Source: Parapristionchus giblindavisi (Eukaryota > Nematoda > Chromadorea > Rhabditida > Diplogasteridae). From it: a DNA stretch of 64,000 nt. The notes under the pieces are model-generated. The model was not told the origin of the DNA. It saw nothing but the letters and a program-made list of their open reading frames with translations, and did no database searches. The position numbers and the translations under genes are program-made. The stretch is from NCBI GenBank assembly GCA_943737045.1, contig CALSFV010000041.1, positions 620,001-684,000 on the forward strand. The letters are read 5' to 3'. Below are positions 51,772 to 62,981 of this stretch, piece by piece (the stretch's first letter is position 1; every line of letters begins with the position of its first letter).

Positions 51772-54700
51772 TTACTCTATCTTGTCGAGTTCAATATCTT
51801 CTATTTTATCTGTGATCTTTGATCTTCGATTAGCCTTTCCTTGTAGAGCTCGTATAACCTCGTTGATCTGAGAATCTCTTATCATTTAAATTGGTTCAAA
51901 ATTGAAATTAAATTAAATCTCGCTGCGGTAAAGTTCATGATCATGAGTTTGAGCTAAAGTAAATATTAAACAAATGAAATAAAATGTTAACCTCAACTCC
52001 TCTTGTTTCAGGTAAGTTCCAAGCAAGACCAATGATGCAGAGTATTCCGGGTACGATAAAGAGAGGAATGAATATTAGCGAGCCAGACAAACCATATGAT
52101 TCTGTAATGGTGACGTTCTATATACACTTCGTAATAAATGAGTAAGAATGTGGTTTTTCATAGTTTACAAAAAATAAGGACAAAAATAATAAATCAAGAA
52201 GGATATACCAATGACATCATAGAGTGGAAGAGTAATGAATGATATGACAAGTCCAACTGATTGATTGATGAATAATGCAATACTCTGTGCGATTGCTCGA
52301 TGCGATAGAGGGAGCAACTCAGCCGTTATGAACCACGCGATCGGACCCACGGCAACACTGACATGGAAGGCAAGCGGAGGACCAACGCTCACTTAGGTGC
52401 AGTAACTGTGCTGCCGCGTAGTTATCATTTGACGATTAGTCCAAAAAAATACAAGTTTCATCGTGATAACTACGCGGCATCGTGAGACTTTTAATTTTCA
52501 GGAACTCTGACTTGCCTGTAGCTTACGCCGTGAAGAATTATAGCAAGGATACAACCATACTTCATAGAATCGATAAAGAGTTGACCAGAACCTGCAATAT
52601 GAATTACCTAATACAAATCATTTCTGACTTTTTTTGCGGAGTGCGGTTGAGTCGTTTCATTTTCCCAAGATTTGTTGAGACACGGTAATGTATGGCCAGA
52701 TATGTACCATCGATGAGCAAGGAGGATATATTAAAATGACTATTGTCGTTTCATAAAATGGGTGAAAAATCAGAAATGTACGCAACTAATTGTTTATAAA
52801 TATTATGATATTTTTTTAATTACCAGCTTTTTAGAATGGGGGATATGGTGAGTATTATGCAGCTATTGAAAGTCATGAATAAGTCAATAAACGACCAAAT
52901 AAAAGGAAACGACATATGATATGTACCTGAAATGGTGAACAAGGTCAGGGCTATCACATTGACTACTGCACACGATAGAAACAGATTTCGACGAGAGAAT
53001 CGCTCGACGATTATCATTCCAATAACAGTGGAGATAGTTCTGAATAAGATCACTTATCGAATATTTAAATGATTTTATGGAATTCCGAACCGCATTGTAC
53101 AATATAAATGAATTAAAGTGTATGTACAATACAATATGCTAGAAAAATTGATTAAAAAACTTGAAAACTAACGAGAAGAGCAGCATAATTGTCGATACTG
53201 CTTCAGCCGTATTGGGGGGAATATTAGCACGAACGAGAAATTCAGTAGAAAGATAGATGATTGGCCATATGGAAGTAGTAAGTTGAAGGGAACAAATTCC
53301 GAGGATTAAACCTGAATACAAATGATGGTAGATGACATCATAGAATATCAATATAATTCCTCTAGCAATGAATCATTTGTACCTTTCCGAAGGTGAGGAA
53401 CATACAGGAAATCAGAGAGTTTCGTCTCGCTTTGGGAAGAAGTACCTGAAAGCACAATGGGATTAATGTTGTACAAAAATATTAAACTACTTGCTCTGGT
53501 TCTGAATGAATAAGGAAAGAACTTCGAATTAGTTTGTGATAATAGTAAATATGAGGCCGCTTGCGTAAGAACCGACTAAGTGCCGGCACAGTGAAAAAAA
53601 TTAAATTTTTGGGATCGGGATTCTCAAGGGCGCTGATAACGATGGCCATGTTCATTTTTCACCTAAACCCACCGTTGAGACCAGATGACGTCGCGTTGAA
53701 ATCGCGTTTTCAGTCATTTCTCCTCTACTGGTGGTACTAAAATTTGCAGACTATGCACCCAGGAGCAGAATTTGATGACGATCACGCCTGTCTAATTCAT
53801 TTTTCATGAAAAAGTTTCCGAAATTTTCAAAATTCGAATTACTCTCAATGGTCATAGTGTGTGAGTGAGATACATGGATCGGACCGTAATGACATCATCA
53901 TCTCATAGAAAAAATTTCAGCCAATTTGCGGAAGATGTTTTCGAGAAAATCAACTTTTAGTGTACCCATTTTTCCGTTAAAGTGGAGGCAAGAAGCGAGA
54001 TAGTGTTGTGGTGCGAGAGAGTAGAGAGACACAATCCCGACCACTTCCCTTCCTTCCTATTCTGGTCGCCTCACCTGCCTCTCTGCTTTTTCGCACCACC
54101 ACACTCTCTCGCCTCTTGCCTCCACTTCAATGACAAAATTATTACACTAAAAGTTGATTTTCTCGAAAACATCTTCCGCAAATTGGCTGAAATTTTTTCT
54201 ATGGGATCCTGAAGCCATTACGGTCCGATCTATGTATCTCACTCACACACTATGGCCACTGAGAGTAATTCGAATTTTGATAATTTCGGAAACTTTTTCA
54301 TGAAAAATGAATTAGACAGGCGTGATCGTCATCAAATTCTGCCCCTGGGTGCATAGTCTGCAAATTTTAGTACCACCGGTTGAGGAGAAATGACTGAAAA
54401 CGCGATTTCAACGCGACGTTATCCGGCCTCAACGGTGGCTTTAGGTGAAAAATGAACATGGCCATCGTCATCAGCACCCTTGAGAACCCCGATCCCCAAA
54501 ATTTAATTTTTTCACTGTGCCAGATTTCACATGTTTTAGTCGATTCTTACGCAAACGGCCTCATATATTACAAAAGAACCAACTTTCTACTTCTTGTTCC
54601 GCCTCTTTCAAAAACTGTTCGAATTCTTCTAGATCAGCGTTCTGATAGAACTTTAGAGAATCTCTGGCAGCGTCATTGTCATTCTTCTTGAGAAGGAGGA

Positions 54701-56616
54701 ATTTAGGCGACTCATGGAATGGTAAAACGATGAAGAATGAGGCGACAGCAGGAATTATTGCAAGCCTGCAAAAATATAATTTATTCGTAATCCACTCTCC
54801 ATATCCTTCATAGAGTCGAGTACATGTTTTTTTTTTAAATAACTGGATGAAACTAATAAATATAGTCAGTCAAAATAGCGGCAAAATGCTGAACGTATGT
54901 CACGTAGTAACAACAATATTCATAGTATCACTGTTAGTAAATATTAGGTAATACTGACCCTGTGAGTGCTATCAGATAATTCCCTAGTACTACTGTCATT
55001 CCACAAATAACTCCGACTGCATTCGTAACTACGAAGGCCATCTCCGCATAGAACGACATCGTGCCACGGAGCGAAGATGGAGATGATTCCTTTAAAGAGA
55101 CCATAACCTTACCCAAAAGTTCTTTCGTTATTTCTCTCACATTTTCTGCCATATCGTTTCATTAAATGTTCCACTACGATCAGCATATTTTTGAAATTTT
55201 ATCCATAGTATGAGCAAATTATTGATTTTTCTTCGGTAAAAGTTTGGCCAACTACGAGTCAGTTTGTTCTATTCGTGGACTACTCATTGTTACTGTTCTA
55301 CTTTTCAACGACTATGAACAATGCATTTTTGCAATCATCAACTCTGTCAACTTTTCATTCGTATTTCCTATATTGCGAAGGAATTTGGATGAGAGATCAT
55401 TAGAGGTGTGTTACCTGAAGAAGAAGAATCAGGGAATTCATAGAAATGGCTGCGGATATGGCGAATAACAGACGAGACGCCATGAAGAGCCACCAGAAGC
55501 TAAATTGTATTATCATCATGATCGTCTATCTATAGAGAGTAATCAATGACTCCGTAGAGAAAGATACAATTAGATTCAATTTCGAAACTCGGTAACAGTT
55601 TTCGATATGGACCATCAGTGAAAATATTTACCCGAGTGGAATCGCAGCACATGAGAGCGTAGCAGACACGACGTTGCCAGCGTTGCCGATTAGGAGACAA
55701 GCTGAAAACCATAAGAATGTGATATTTTAATTAAAATTTTAATGTAAGTCTTCATGTCTCACAACTTGCATTGCTTCATTCTGTATGAATATTGATAGAT
55801 TGATTTTATTTTTGATTGATATATTCACTGATAACGTACTTTTTCTTCCTATCGTATCAGCAATCGGTACAGCGATAATACTGCCAAGAGCAAATCCGAT
55901 GAACCTGCAACACTAATGCAATTTTGCAAATTTAAATGATCATGTTTTTAGTTTTTTTTGTTCTATTGTTCTTTAAAAAAATTTTTTCGAAAACAAGTAT
56001 CATGGCCTTTTCCTTTCCCTCACTAAGATTAATCAAACAAATTTCAACCAAATTGGAAACAGTTTTACTATTGTTCTATGTACATAGATCTACGCAATAT
56101 CTCACGTTTATTTCGAGTTTTTCAACAATTTCAACGTCACCTCGGCAGTCAAGTTTATTTAGTGTTAGAAGATCGATTACATACACTTTACATTGGAGAT
56201 TAATTTCGTATTGAGAATGTACTACCCAATAAAAAGTGTGTCTACCATGTGTTAAGAATGGCTGACCACATCCAAGAGAATGAAGTTGAATCGAGAGTGT
56301 AGTCAATACTCTCAAATATGCAAAATAAAATTATTGAATTATACGGCAGAGACTTACCTCATTTAGGTAGACCTTAAATGATTCTATCGATGTGTTTGGA
56401 TACGCATTGCTATATCCCATCTGAAAACAAACCTTATGCGTCACTCAAGAGCATTCTGATGTTCTTTGTGTATTGCGTATTCAATGGAAAGACTATTTCC
56501 ACTGGTAAAATCAATAAACTTACTTGAAATATGGACGAGAATGCGAGAATGGCACCATAAAAGAGGAGTTTGCGATTGGCTGAAGAGCTACCAGAGATAT
56601 GTTCTTCTGTCCCCAT
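51772..56616 (-). CDS. Facilitative sugar transporter (SLC2/GLUT-like, MFS), 513 aa, 15 exons
   Basis: Twelve-helix plasma-membrane transporter. Exons (minus): 56524-56616, 56358-56420, 56246-56310, 55840-55904, 55632-55701, 55415-55499, 54959-55089, 54572-54765, 53383-53445, 53173-53311, 52927-53039, 52516-52591, 52209-52387, 51992-52101, 51772-51867; 1542 bp in phase. Hallmarks in order: PIADTIGRK after TM2, ESSPSSLRG before TM5, FHESPKFLLLKK after TM6, PHLRKGLILGICSLQ at TM7, VERFSRR after TM8, VGPIAWFITAELLP at TM10, and LPETRGVEIN after TM12. The exon pair 52516/52387 is joined by an AG|GCAAGT donor, a GC-AG intron. A 1-kb foldback sits in intron 8, with its TA duplication six bases from the donor. 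Substrate cannot be told from sequence; hexose is likely by family. Confidence 0.92.
53552..54563. repeat. 1.0-kb palindromic element in an intron of the sugar transporter
   Basis: TGAGGCCGCTTGCGTAAGAA at the left and TTCTTACGCAAACGGCCTCA at the right are flanked by TA (53550-53551, 54564-54565). The arms mirror each other to a centre near 54055 (CACGCCTGTCTAATTCAT near 53785 against its complement near 54315). No transposase. It fills most of intron 8 of the minus-strand transporter gene, immediately downstream of the 5' splice site at 54571. Confidence 0.9.
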
Positions 56617-56835
56617 CCTGCTATAATAATAATTAAGGGATATGTGTAATTCTGGGAGGGGAACCAACTGAGTTCGTTATCTGAGATGGAATAAACGAGG
56701 GAGGGGAGAGTGGACAATGGTCAACAATGCAAGACCGACCGCACAATAGAAAGAAAAGCAGAAGCATGTTTTTATTGTAATTGTTTGTATCGATTCTATA
56801 GACAATATACATAAACTGTGATGCAAATTTCTCTC

Positions 56836-57243
56836 ACAAGGGAATCCCCTGAGGCCACACTCACCGATCAGGTCCAAATTTTTACTGGAGGTACACTTCA
56901 TATAGGGATGATGTTTGGCGGTATCAGAAATTGCTTAGCTCTTCTTTGAAATTTTAAAATTAATTAAAAAATCAACAAAAAACGGCGTAAACGCCTTCAA
57001 AACCGATTTTTAGCAATCAAATTGCATATGTGACTTTTTCAATCTGATTACGATGTTATGGTGTTATTTCTGATAATGATATGCACGCTGTAAATTTCAT
57101 TTTCGATTTTTAAAAATAATTTTAAAATTTCAAAGAAGAGCTAAGCAATTTCTGATACCGCCAAACATCATCCCTATATGAAGTGTACCTCCAGTAAAAA
57201 TTTGAACCTGATCGGTGAGTGTGGCCTCAGGGGATTCCCTTGT
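56836..57243. repeat. 408-bp inverted-repeat element
   Basis: ACAAGGGAATCCCCTGAGGC and its complement end arms of about 130 bp (CCACACTCACCGATCAGGT and GCGGTATCAGAAATTGCTTA are mirrored). The centre is AT-rich. It lies about 220 bp upstream of the sugar transporter start, so it may overlap the promoter. Confidence 0.88.
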
Positions 57244-57791
57244 CAGCATGAAGCTATGAAAATGCGAGAAAGTAGATCAGCCATACAAACTTTGCGAAAC
57301 AATGCGTCACTTTTCATTAGGACAAACATCAGTGCAAGAACTTTACAATGACGCAAACTACGTGAAAAAGAAAGGTTGAGCGATCTTTGAAGAATTGGAC
57401 AAATAAGAGGTATCTCGATCGATATCAGTGCAATTGGCATAATAGAAGAGAAAGTGCAATAACATAATGAGAAGAAGAATAAATCGGAAGTGAAACGATA
57501 CTCCAATGAATGAATAGAGTGAAGAGAAAAGTGAGAGACAAAGATGAATGATGAGAAATAGAGTATCCATGGTCTCTTGGACTCTACGCACACACACGTC
57601 GATAGTGTACTCTCTATCTCTCTCTGTATCTCTTCATTATGCATTATCTCTCGTTTTCTCTAACCATCTGGCTTTAACACATTGATCTTCGGGAAGGTTG
57701 CACAGACGAAACATTAAAGACTACAAAGAAGTACACCTTTGAACACCTGTGCTTTAACACATTTTATTTTTTCAATGTGTTTTGAGATACA
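57244..57791. other. No gene recognised; possible 5' flank of the Penelope-like element
   Basis: GCTTTAACACATT occurs twice (57670, 57751). CGAAACATTAAAGAC near 57708 recalls a hammerhead 3' core, but no CTGATGA is found upstream. A 133-codon minus-strand ORF is low complexity without family features. Confidence 0.4.
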
Positions 57792-57822
57792 ATGACGGAA
57801 TTTAATTGGTTGAGAGATTTGG

Positions 57823-59244
57823 GTGTTCGAATACCTTCGAAGGAATATTATCTTGGGATATCTATTATGTTATCATTTTAACTTTGCACACTTAAAAGAA
57901 CTACACGAAAACTTCATCATAACAGTAGTAGATAAAGCATCAGGAAACTTTGCCTTTACATGTAAAAAGTTATACATACAATTTATGGAAAATGAAATGA
58001 ACACTACAATGGGAAACAAAAAGACATATCTCCAAATAGAAATTTTAGACAGTAGCAAAACAATACTTGAACATAACAAATTTACTAGAAGCTTTGGACT
58101 TACACCACAGAATGAAGCTTCATTACCAAGAATATACGGTATCCCAAAAATGCACAAAAACCCTATTAAATTTAGATTCATAACAGGTGCACATAACAGC
58201 AGCTTAAAACCAATCTCAATACAGTTACAAAAAATTTTAAAATTTGTACACAACCATTACATCAGGTACTGTCATAACATAACAGGACATAAGAAAATCA
58301 ATCATTACTTCCCAATACAAAACTCTTACAAAATAGTCCACAACATTAATAGCATACGTAAAACAAACAATATCAAGATATTTAGTGCAGATTTCGCATC
58401 ATTATTCACCAATCTACCACATGTAGTTGTTAAAGAAAAAATTTTCTACTTATTAGATAAAATGTTCAAAAACGCAAAATCTGAGTACGTTATAGTTAAT
58501 GGGAATTATGTTAGTTACAGCAAAAATGATAAACATGGAAAAGGGATATCATACCACAAAAACGATGTTAAATCAATACTTGATTATATTTTAAAAAACA
58601 GCTATGCATATTATGGAGGTAAATACTATAAACAAGAAAAAGGTATACCTCAAGGCAACAATAGTTCTCCACAAATAGCAGATCTCACTCTTGCAATAAT
58701 GGAATTTCAATATATACATGATAATGTCAGTCCGACACATAGCCTTGCGTATGATCTCGGAAAAACTTACCGATATATTGATGACTTACTACATATTTCA
58801 AAAGATACTGATCTTTTCATGGATATGACCAAAAACATGTATCATAACTCAATAACTTTAGAAAGAACCAATAACAAAGACTGCGAATGTGAGTTCCTAG
58901 ATCTTAAAATTGTAATAGAAAAAGAAAGAGTTAGAACAGAGCTATACAATAAAACTGATGACTATAAATTTGAAGTAATAAGATACCCTCATTACGATTC
59001 AAATATACCTCGTTATATGTGCTTAAATACATATAAAAACGAAATACTCAGGATATTTAGAAATACAACAGAGTTTAATAAGTTTGTAGATAGAACTAAA
59101 ACATTAATAAAATATTTTGAAAAAATAAAATATCCAAAAGAAAGTATAAATCGTGGTATGATTAAATTACTTATAGAAAATCCTATTATTAGTATGAAAT
59201 ACAACATTAACAACGCAGAAATACTCATACGAGTCTTTCATTAG
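57823..59244 (+). CDS. Penelope-like reverse transcriptase, 473 aa, no GIY-YIG domain
   Basis: An intronless, AT-rich, intact ORF with reverse transcriptase motifs of Penelope-like type. A DKG-like motif (ITVVDKASGNFAF, about residue 33) comes first. It is followed by LPRIYGIPKMHKNP and FRFI (about 100), motif A FSADFASLFTNL (about 187), motif B KGIPQGNNSSP (about 275) and motif C YRYIDDLL (about 316). LTLERTNNKDCECEFLDLKI-like sequence is the thumb-side motif. Canonical Penelope proteins continue with a GIY-YIG endonuclease; this one stops about 60 residues after the thumb region, so it is either endonuclease-deficient or truncated. The true N-terminus may include the 57792 frame. LINE and LTR origins are less likely because of the DKG and K-H-P motifs. 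Confidence 0.75.
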   Translation: MFEYLRRNIILGYLLCYHFNFAHLKELHENFIITVVDKASGNFAFTCKKLYIQFMENEMNTTMGNKKTYLQIEILDSSKTILEHNKFTRSFGLTPQNEASLPRIYGIPKMHKNPIKFRFITGAHNSSLKPISIQLQKILKFVHNHYIRYCHNITGHKKINHYFPIQNSYKIVHNINSIRKTNNIKIFSADFASLFTNLPHVVVKEKIFYLLDKMFKNAKSEYVIVNGNYVSYSKNDKHGKGISYHKNDVKSILDYILKNSYAYYGGKYYKQEKGIPQGNNSSPQIADLTLAIMEFQYIHDNVSPTHSLAYDLGKTYRYIDDLLHISKDTDLFMDMTKNMYHNSITLERTNNKDCECEFLDLKIVIEKERVRTELYNKTDDYKFEVIRYPHYDSNIPRYMCLNTYKNEILRIFRNTTEFNKFVDRTKTLIKYFEKIKYPKESINRGMIKLLIENPIISMKYNINNAEILIRVFH

Positions 59245-59565
59245 ACAGAGAAAACACATGGAAACATACAATCAATAAGTGAAAGAAAAGGGTAGATCAA
59301 ATTGATTTGGAAGACTCGCGCTCTCCATATGCCATACTACACCATTCCTAGACATTGTCATTTCAAAGTCAATTCAAGTCTACTTAGTCCATCCAAACTC
59401 TCACCTAATAACATCTAAACTACTCATCACTTCAATTAGTAATATTCTTCAAGAAGACATATATCACTACATCCCTTCTTTATCCCTTTTCAAATCTATT
59501 CACTTTTACAAAATTTCTCACCTTAATCCCTTTTGTACATAACTTTACTCATAAATACCTGTGTG

Positions 59566-59640
59566 GCTCATTCCACTGATGAGGCCCAAACCACACGGGT
59601 CGGTTCGGTGTCTGGAACCCAGGGCCGAAACACCGAGTCG
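59566..59640 (+). ncRNA. Hammerhead-ribozyme-like motif downstream of the Penelope-like ORF
   Basis: CTGATGA (59576-59582) is followed by stem II GGCCC (59583-59587) pairing with GGGCC (59622-59626), then GAAAC (59627-59631), a five-base loop ACCGA and GTC (59637-59639). That gives the conserved core plus a minimal AC/GU stem III, like short type I hammerheads. Weak points are a long 34-base loop on stem II and poor pairing for stem I. Hammerheads are known in Penelope-like retroelements, which supports the context. Self-cleavage is not shown. Confidence 0.6.
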
Positions 59641-60003
59641 CTCACCTTATACACTTTACTTTCATTAATTTGTTCAATAATAATATACAGCCATTATACT
59701 CATTTTACTTCTTTAATGAAGATGTTTTATTTATTTATTTATTTATTTTATTTATTTATCATACATCCAATAAAGATGTGACAACATTTGAAACGAATAA
59801 TAAATAAGTGAATAGGAGAATCGGGAGTGGGTGGTAGGAATTGGGGAGGGAGAAGTGGGAGGGGAGTGCGGGTCTTCATATGTAGACTTAATAAGATCAA
59901 AGATCAACATGATCTAAGGTAGGTTGGCAAGACCTGGCGGGGGAGGAGTCCGCATTGATTCAATATATATCGGATTGAATCGAGTCTACTATGAGGAAGT
60001 GCA

Positions 60004-62955
60004 CTAAAGAGGTGTGATGGTAATTCCTAATTTAGCAATAAGGTCAGGGCAAGAAATTAATTTAGCTTTAATGATTGGGGTGCTATGTAACAGGGTGGGT
60101 GAACCAGTAACACAATGTAATTTGGTCAATAAACGGGCACACCTAACAGCAAAAGATGAACGGAGGTTTTCACGTCTAGTTACAGGAATATGAAATGCAA
60201 AACAAGATAATCGACCAAATGTAGGTTTGAAAACAAAGAAATGGCTAGATGGAAGATCTACTTCACAACGAAGAATCTTTAAAGCATAAATGATATCGAT
60301 CACTGTTCGTCTATGATAGAGGGTAGAGAGATTGAACAAGGTTAATCTATCAAGATAATGGGGGAAGATACCTGTGTGGAAACACCGATAATACAAGAGA
60401 CGGGTAAATAAATGGGACACGTTCTCTAATTTACGAACAAGACCCTTAGAGGAAGGGGACCATACTGGGGATGCATATTCAATAATGGGAAGGATATAAC
60501 ATTTAAAGGCATGAATATAAACATTGGGTCGAGTACAGGAGATCGAACGAAATAGAAGATACACTAAAGAGATGGCTTTCTTTGTGATAATGGAAATGTG
60601 AGAGGAAAAATTGAGAAGAGGGTCAAGAAAGACTCCTAGGTCACGGGTAGATAGAGATGAAGGAAGTGGATGAGAGTGGATACAGTATGGCAGAGAGGGG
60701 TTGTTTTTGCCTATATAAAGTACAGTGCATTTGTTTTGTGCAACTGTCAACTGCCATTTTTGACAGTATTCTACTATAAGTGAAATACCCTGAGAAAGTT
60801 GAGTATGAGAAGCTAATGGTTGTAATGGACTAAATGTAGAGTATAGTTTGATGTCATCAGCAAAAATTTTTATATCTATTAAAGGGAGAGGATCTATAAC
60901 CCTGGGTAGTTCCGAAAGATAGATCAAAAACAGTAGTGGGCCCAAAACTGTACCTTGTGGTACTCCTGATGTGACATCCCTCTCAGAAGAGAGGGAATCA
61001 CCAAGACGTACTCTAAAAGATCGATTATCTAAAAATGAATTAAACCACGCAAGAATGTTACTTCTGATTCCAATAGTCTCCAACTTATGTAAAAGTTTAG
61101 AGTGAGAAACAGAGTCGAATGCCTTAGCAAGATCAATATATATTACATCGGTACAGAGATCGCGGTCAATAGAGTTACGCCATGCCTGGGTACAATGCAG
61201 AAGTTGTGATACAGTTGATCTACCGGACATAAAACCGAATTGTTCCTGAGGAATTATATTATGGATATTGCACCATTTCATAATGCGCGGTTTGAGAAAA
61301 CGTTCTAAAACTTTACATGCAATGGGAGTGAGCGAGATTGGACGAAAATGGGAAACAATAGATGGGGAGGAAATCTTGGGGATTGGAATTATTGTGGAGA
61401 TTTTCCATATGGAAGGAATCTCTCCCAATGCGATAGAGTAATTGAAGATTAGAGAAAGAGGGTAGGCTAAGGTTGAGTGACAATTTTTATAAATGATAGA
61501 AGGAATGTTATCAGAAGGTAAGGAACATGAGGAACTGACTCGCTTGAGAAGATAACAAACATCTTGAGGCATGATTATAGGTACGGATAAAGATTGAGGA
61601 ACAGAGGCAAATACATGAGGGCGGGTCATATCATCAGTGGTATACATGGTTTGAAAGTAGTCAGCCAATGCATTAACCTTAGATGATTCAGACAATAGAG
61701 GATTTCCAGAGGTATCACACAAACATCCTATTTTATTCTTACTTTTAAGTCGAGAGCTGAGGTAGTTGTAAAATCGTTTGCCATGCAAATTAGAGAGTAT
61801 TTTGTTTTCACGATTTTTTACAAACTTCCTTATCTCTCGCTGAAGACGGGCACATACTGATTTATATAGAGGTATAACAGGGCGAAGATGAATCTTTTCA
61901 AAAAGAGCACGCTTATGAGAGATCAAAGACCGGATGTGGGATGGATATTGGTCGAATGGTAAAGGGACTTTACGAATTGGAGTATACTTAGGCAGAAGTG
62001 ACAAAACATGAGACGTAAATTTGGAATACATATCATCTATAGACGAAAAATCATTGAGAATGGAGTCCCAATCAGAACAGAAGAAGGCATGATCAAGGAA
62101 ATCAAAGTTTGTCTTACGGTAGTCGAAAGTGGGAATATTGTTTGGAGGTAATGAAGGGAAGGAAAGAGAGAAAAGAACACTGGAATGGTCGGAAGAAGCG
62201 AATGGAGATGACAAAGAACAGCTAGTGATAATATCATTTGTAGATAAGATTAGGTCTAAATAATTATGGGCAAGGGTAGGAGCAGGAACATGTTGTGAAA
62301 GACCAAGTGCATCACAGAGATCGATAAGAATAGAAGACTGGCCAGAGCCATGAGGAGACGGAATGGACCAATCAATATGAAAGTTGAAATCTCCTAACAA
62401 AACAATAGGATTATCAATCGATAGAAGGGATGAGAGGGACTCGAAGAGGTCAGAATTGGATTGGGAAGTGGTATTAGGGGGGCGATAGACAAGTACTATA
62501 CGAACTGTGGTAAGGGAAAGAGGAGAGACAATATCTATAGCAAGGATATCAGATGATGAGTTGTTATTTGGTGGAACAACAGTAGAGAAGATGTGGTCTC
62601 GTATGATGATACACACTCCACCACCTCTTCTGGCTCTATCACAACGAAAGACTCTATATGGGTAATCCAGAACAAGTTCAAAATCAGAAATTCTACTAGA
62701 TAGCCAAGATTCAGTCACAAATACAATATCAGGCTTGGAAATGGATAATATACAATGAAGGTCCGGAAGCTTATTGACAAGTGAGCGTGAATTGAACAGT
62801 ATGCATGACAGAGAGGTGGGATCAGAGGGAGAGGGAGAGGAAGACGGAGAGGGAGAGGGAGAGGGAGAGGGAGAGGGAGAGGGAGAGGGAGAGGGAGAGG
62901 GAGAGGGAGAGGGAGAGGGAGATGATGATAAATGAGATAATTCTAAATGAGGCAA
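60004..62955 (-). CDS. LINE ORF2: endonuclease and reverse transcriptase, 983 aa
   Basis: Enzyme for target-primed reverse transcription. Residues about 12-45 are a Ser-Pro repeat. About 50-275 is an AP-type endonuclease: FNSRSLVNKL, VFVTESWL, CDRARRGGGVC, VLLGDFNFHIDW and SSDHSSVLFSL. Reverse transcriptase, about 475-760, has HFRPISLTPIACKVLERFL, EQFGFMSGRST, IYIDLAKAFDSVSHSKLL, SGVPQGTVLGPLLFLIYLS and the catalytic IFADDIKLY. A C-terminal region has PVWSPSS and RCARLLTKLH. The motif set fits the CR1/Jockey group; no RNase H domain or zinc knuckle is evident. No stop or frameshift over 2.95 kb suggests recent activity. Confidence 0.92.
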   Translation of the reverse strand: MPHLELSHLSSSPSPSPSPSPSPSPSPSPSPSPSPSPSSSPSPSDPTSLSCILFNSRSLVNKLPDLHCILSISKPDIVFVTESWLSSRISDFELVLDYPYRVFRCDRARRGGGVCIIIRDHIFSTVVPPNNNSSSDILAIDIVSPLSLTTVRIVLVYRPPNTTSQSNSDLFESLSSLLSIDNPIVLLGDFNFHIDWSIPSPHGSGQSSILIDLCDALGLSQHVPAPTLAHNYLDLILSTNDIITSCSLSSPFASSDHSSVLFSLSFPSLPPNNIPTFDYRKTNFDFLDHAFFCSDWDSILNDFSSIDDMYSKFTSHVLSLLPKYTPIRKVPLPFDQYPSHIRSLISHKRALFEKIHLRPVIPLYKSVCARLQREIRKFVKNRENKILSNLHGKRFYNYLSSRLKSKNKIGCLCDTSGNPLLSESSKVNALADYFQTMYTTDDMTRPHVFASVPQSLSVPIIMPQDVCYLLKRVSSSCSLPSDNIPSIIYKNCHSTLAYPLSLIFNYSIALGEIPSIWKISTIIPIPKISSPSIVSHFRPISLTPIACKVLERFLKPRIMKWCNIHNIIPQEQFGFMSGRSTVSQLLHCTQAWRNSIDRDLCTDVIYIDLAKAFDSVSHSKLLHKLETIGIRSNILAWFNSFLDNRSFRVRLGDSLSSERDVTSGVPQGTVLGPLLFLIYLSELPRVIDPLPLIDIKIFADDIKLYSTFSPLQPLASHTQLSQGISLIVEYCQKWQLTVAQNKCTVLYIGKNNPSLPYCIHSHPLPSSLSTRDLGVFLDPLLNFSSHISIITKKAISLVYLLFRSISCTRPNVYIHAFKCYILPIIEYASPVWSPSSKGLVRKLENVSHLFTRLLYYRCFHTGIFPHYLDRLTLFNLSTLYHRRTVIDIIYALKILRCEVDLPSSHFFVFKPTFGRLSCFAFHIPVTRRENLRSSFAVRCARLLTKLHCVTGSPTLLHSTPIIKAKLISCPDLIAKLGITITPL
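62820..62925 (-). repeat. GAGAGG hexamer array coding (Ser-Pro)n
   Basis: About 17 hexamer units in the N-terminus of ORF2 keep the frame and encode alternating Ser-Pro. On the plus strand it is a pure purine tract, prone to length change in steps of two residues. Confidence 0.9.
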
Positions 62956-62981
62956 TAAACGATGGAGGGAACCTTGGTTAC

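Larger units (their letters stand above)
57792..59640 (+). mobile_element. Penelope-like retroelement
   Basis: Unit formed by the reverse transcriptase ORF at 57823-59244 and the hammerhead-like motif at 59576-59639. A short upstream frame starting at 57792 (MTEFNWLRDLGVRIPS) ends just as the main frame becomes plausible, suggesting a frameshift or small intron near 57880. No long terminal repeats are visible. The right side is followed directly by the tail of a LINE. Confidence 0.6.

Noticed and set aside
57243..57644. 133-codon minus-strand ORF
   Set aside because: Low-complexity Phe/Ser/Leu-rich translation of AT-rich DNA, no splice context or known motif.
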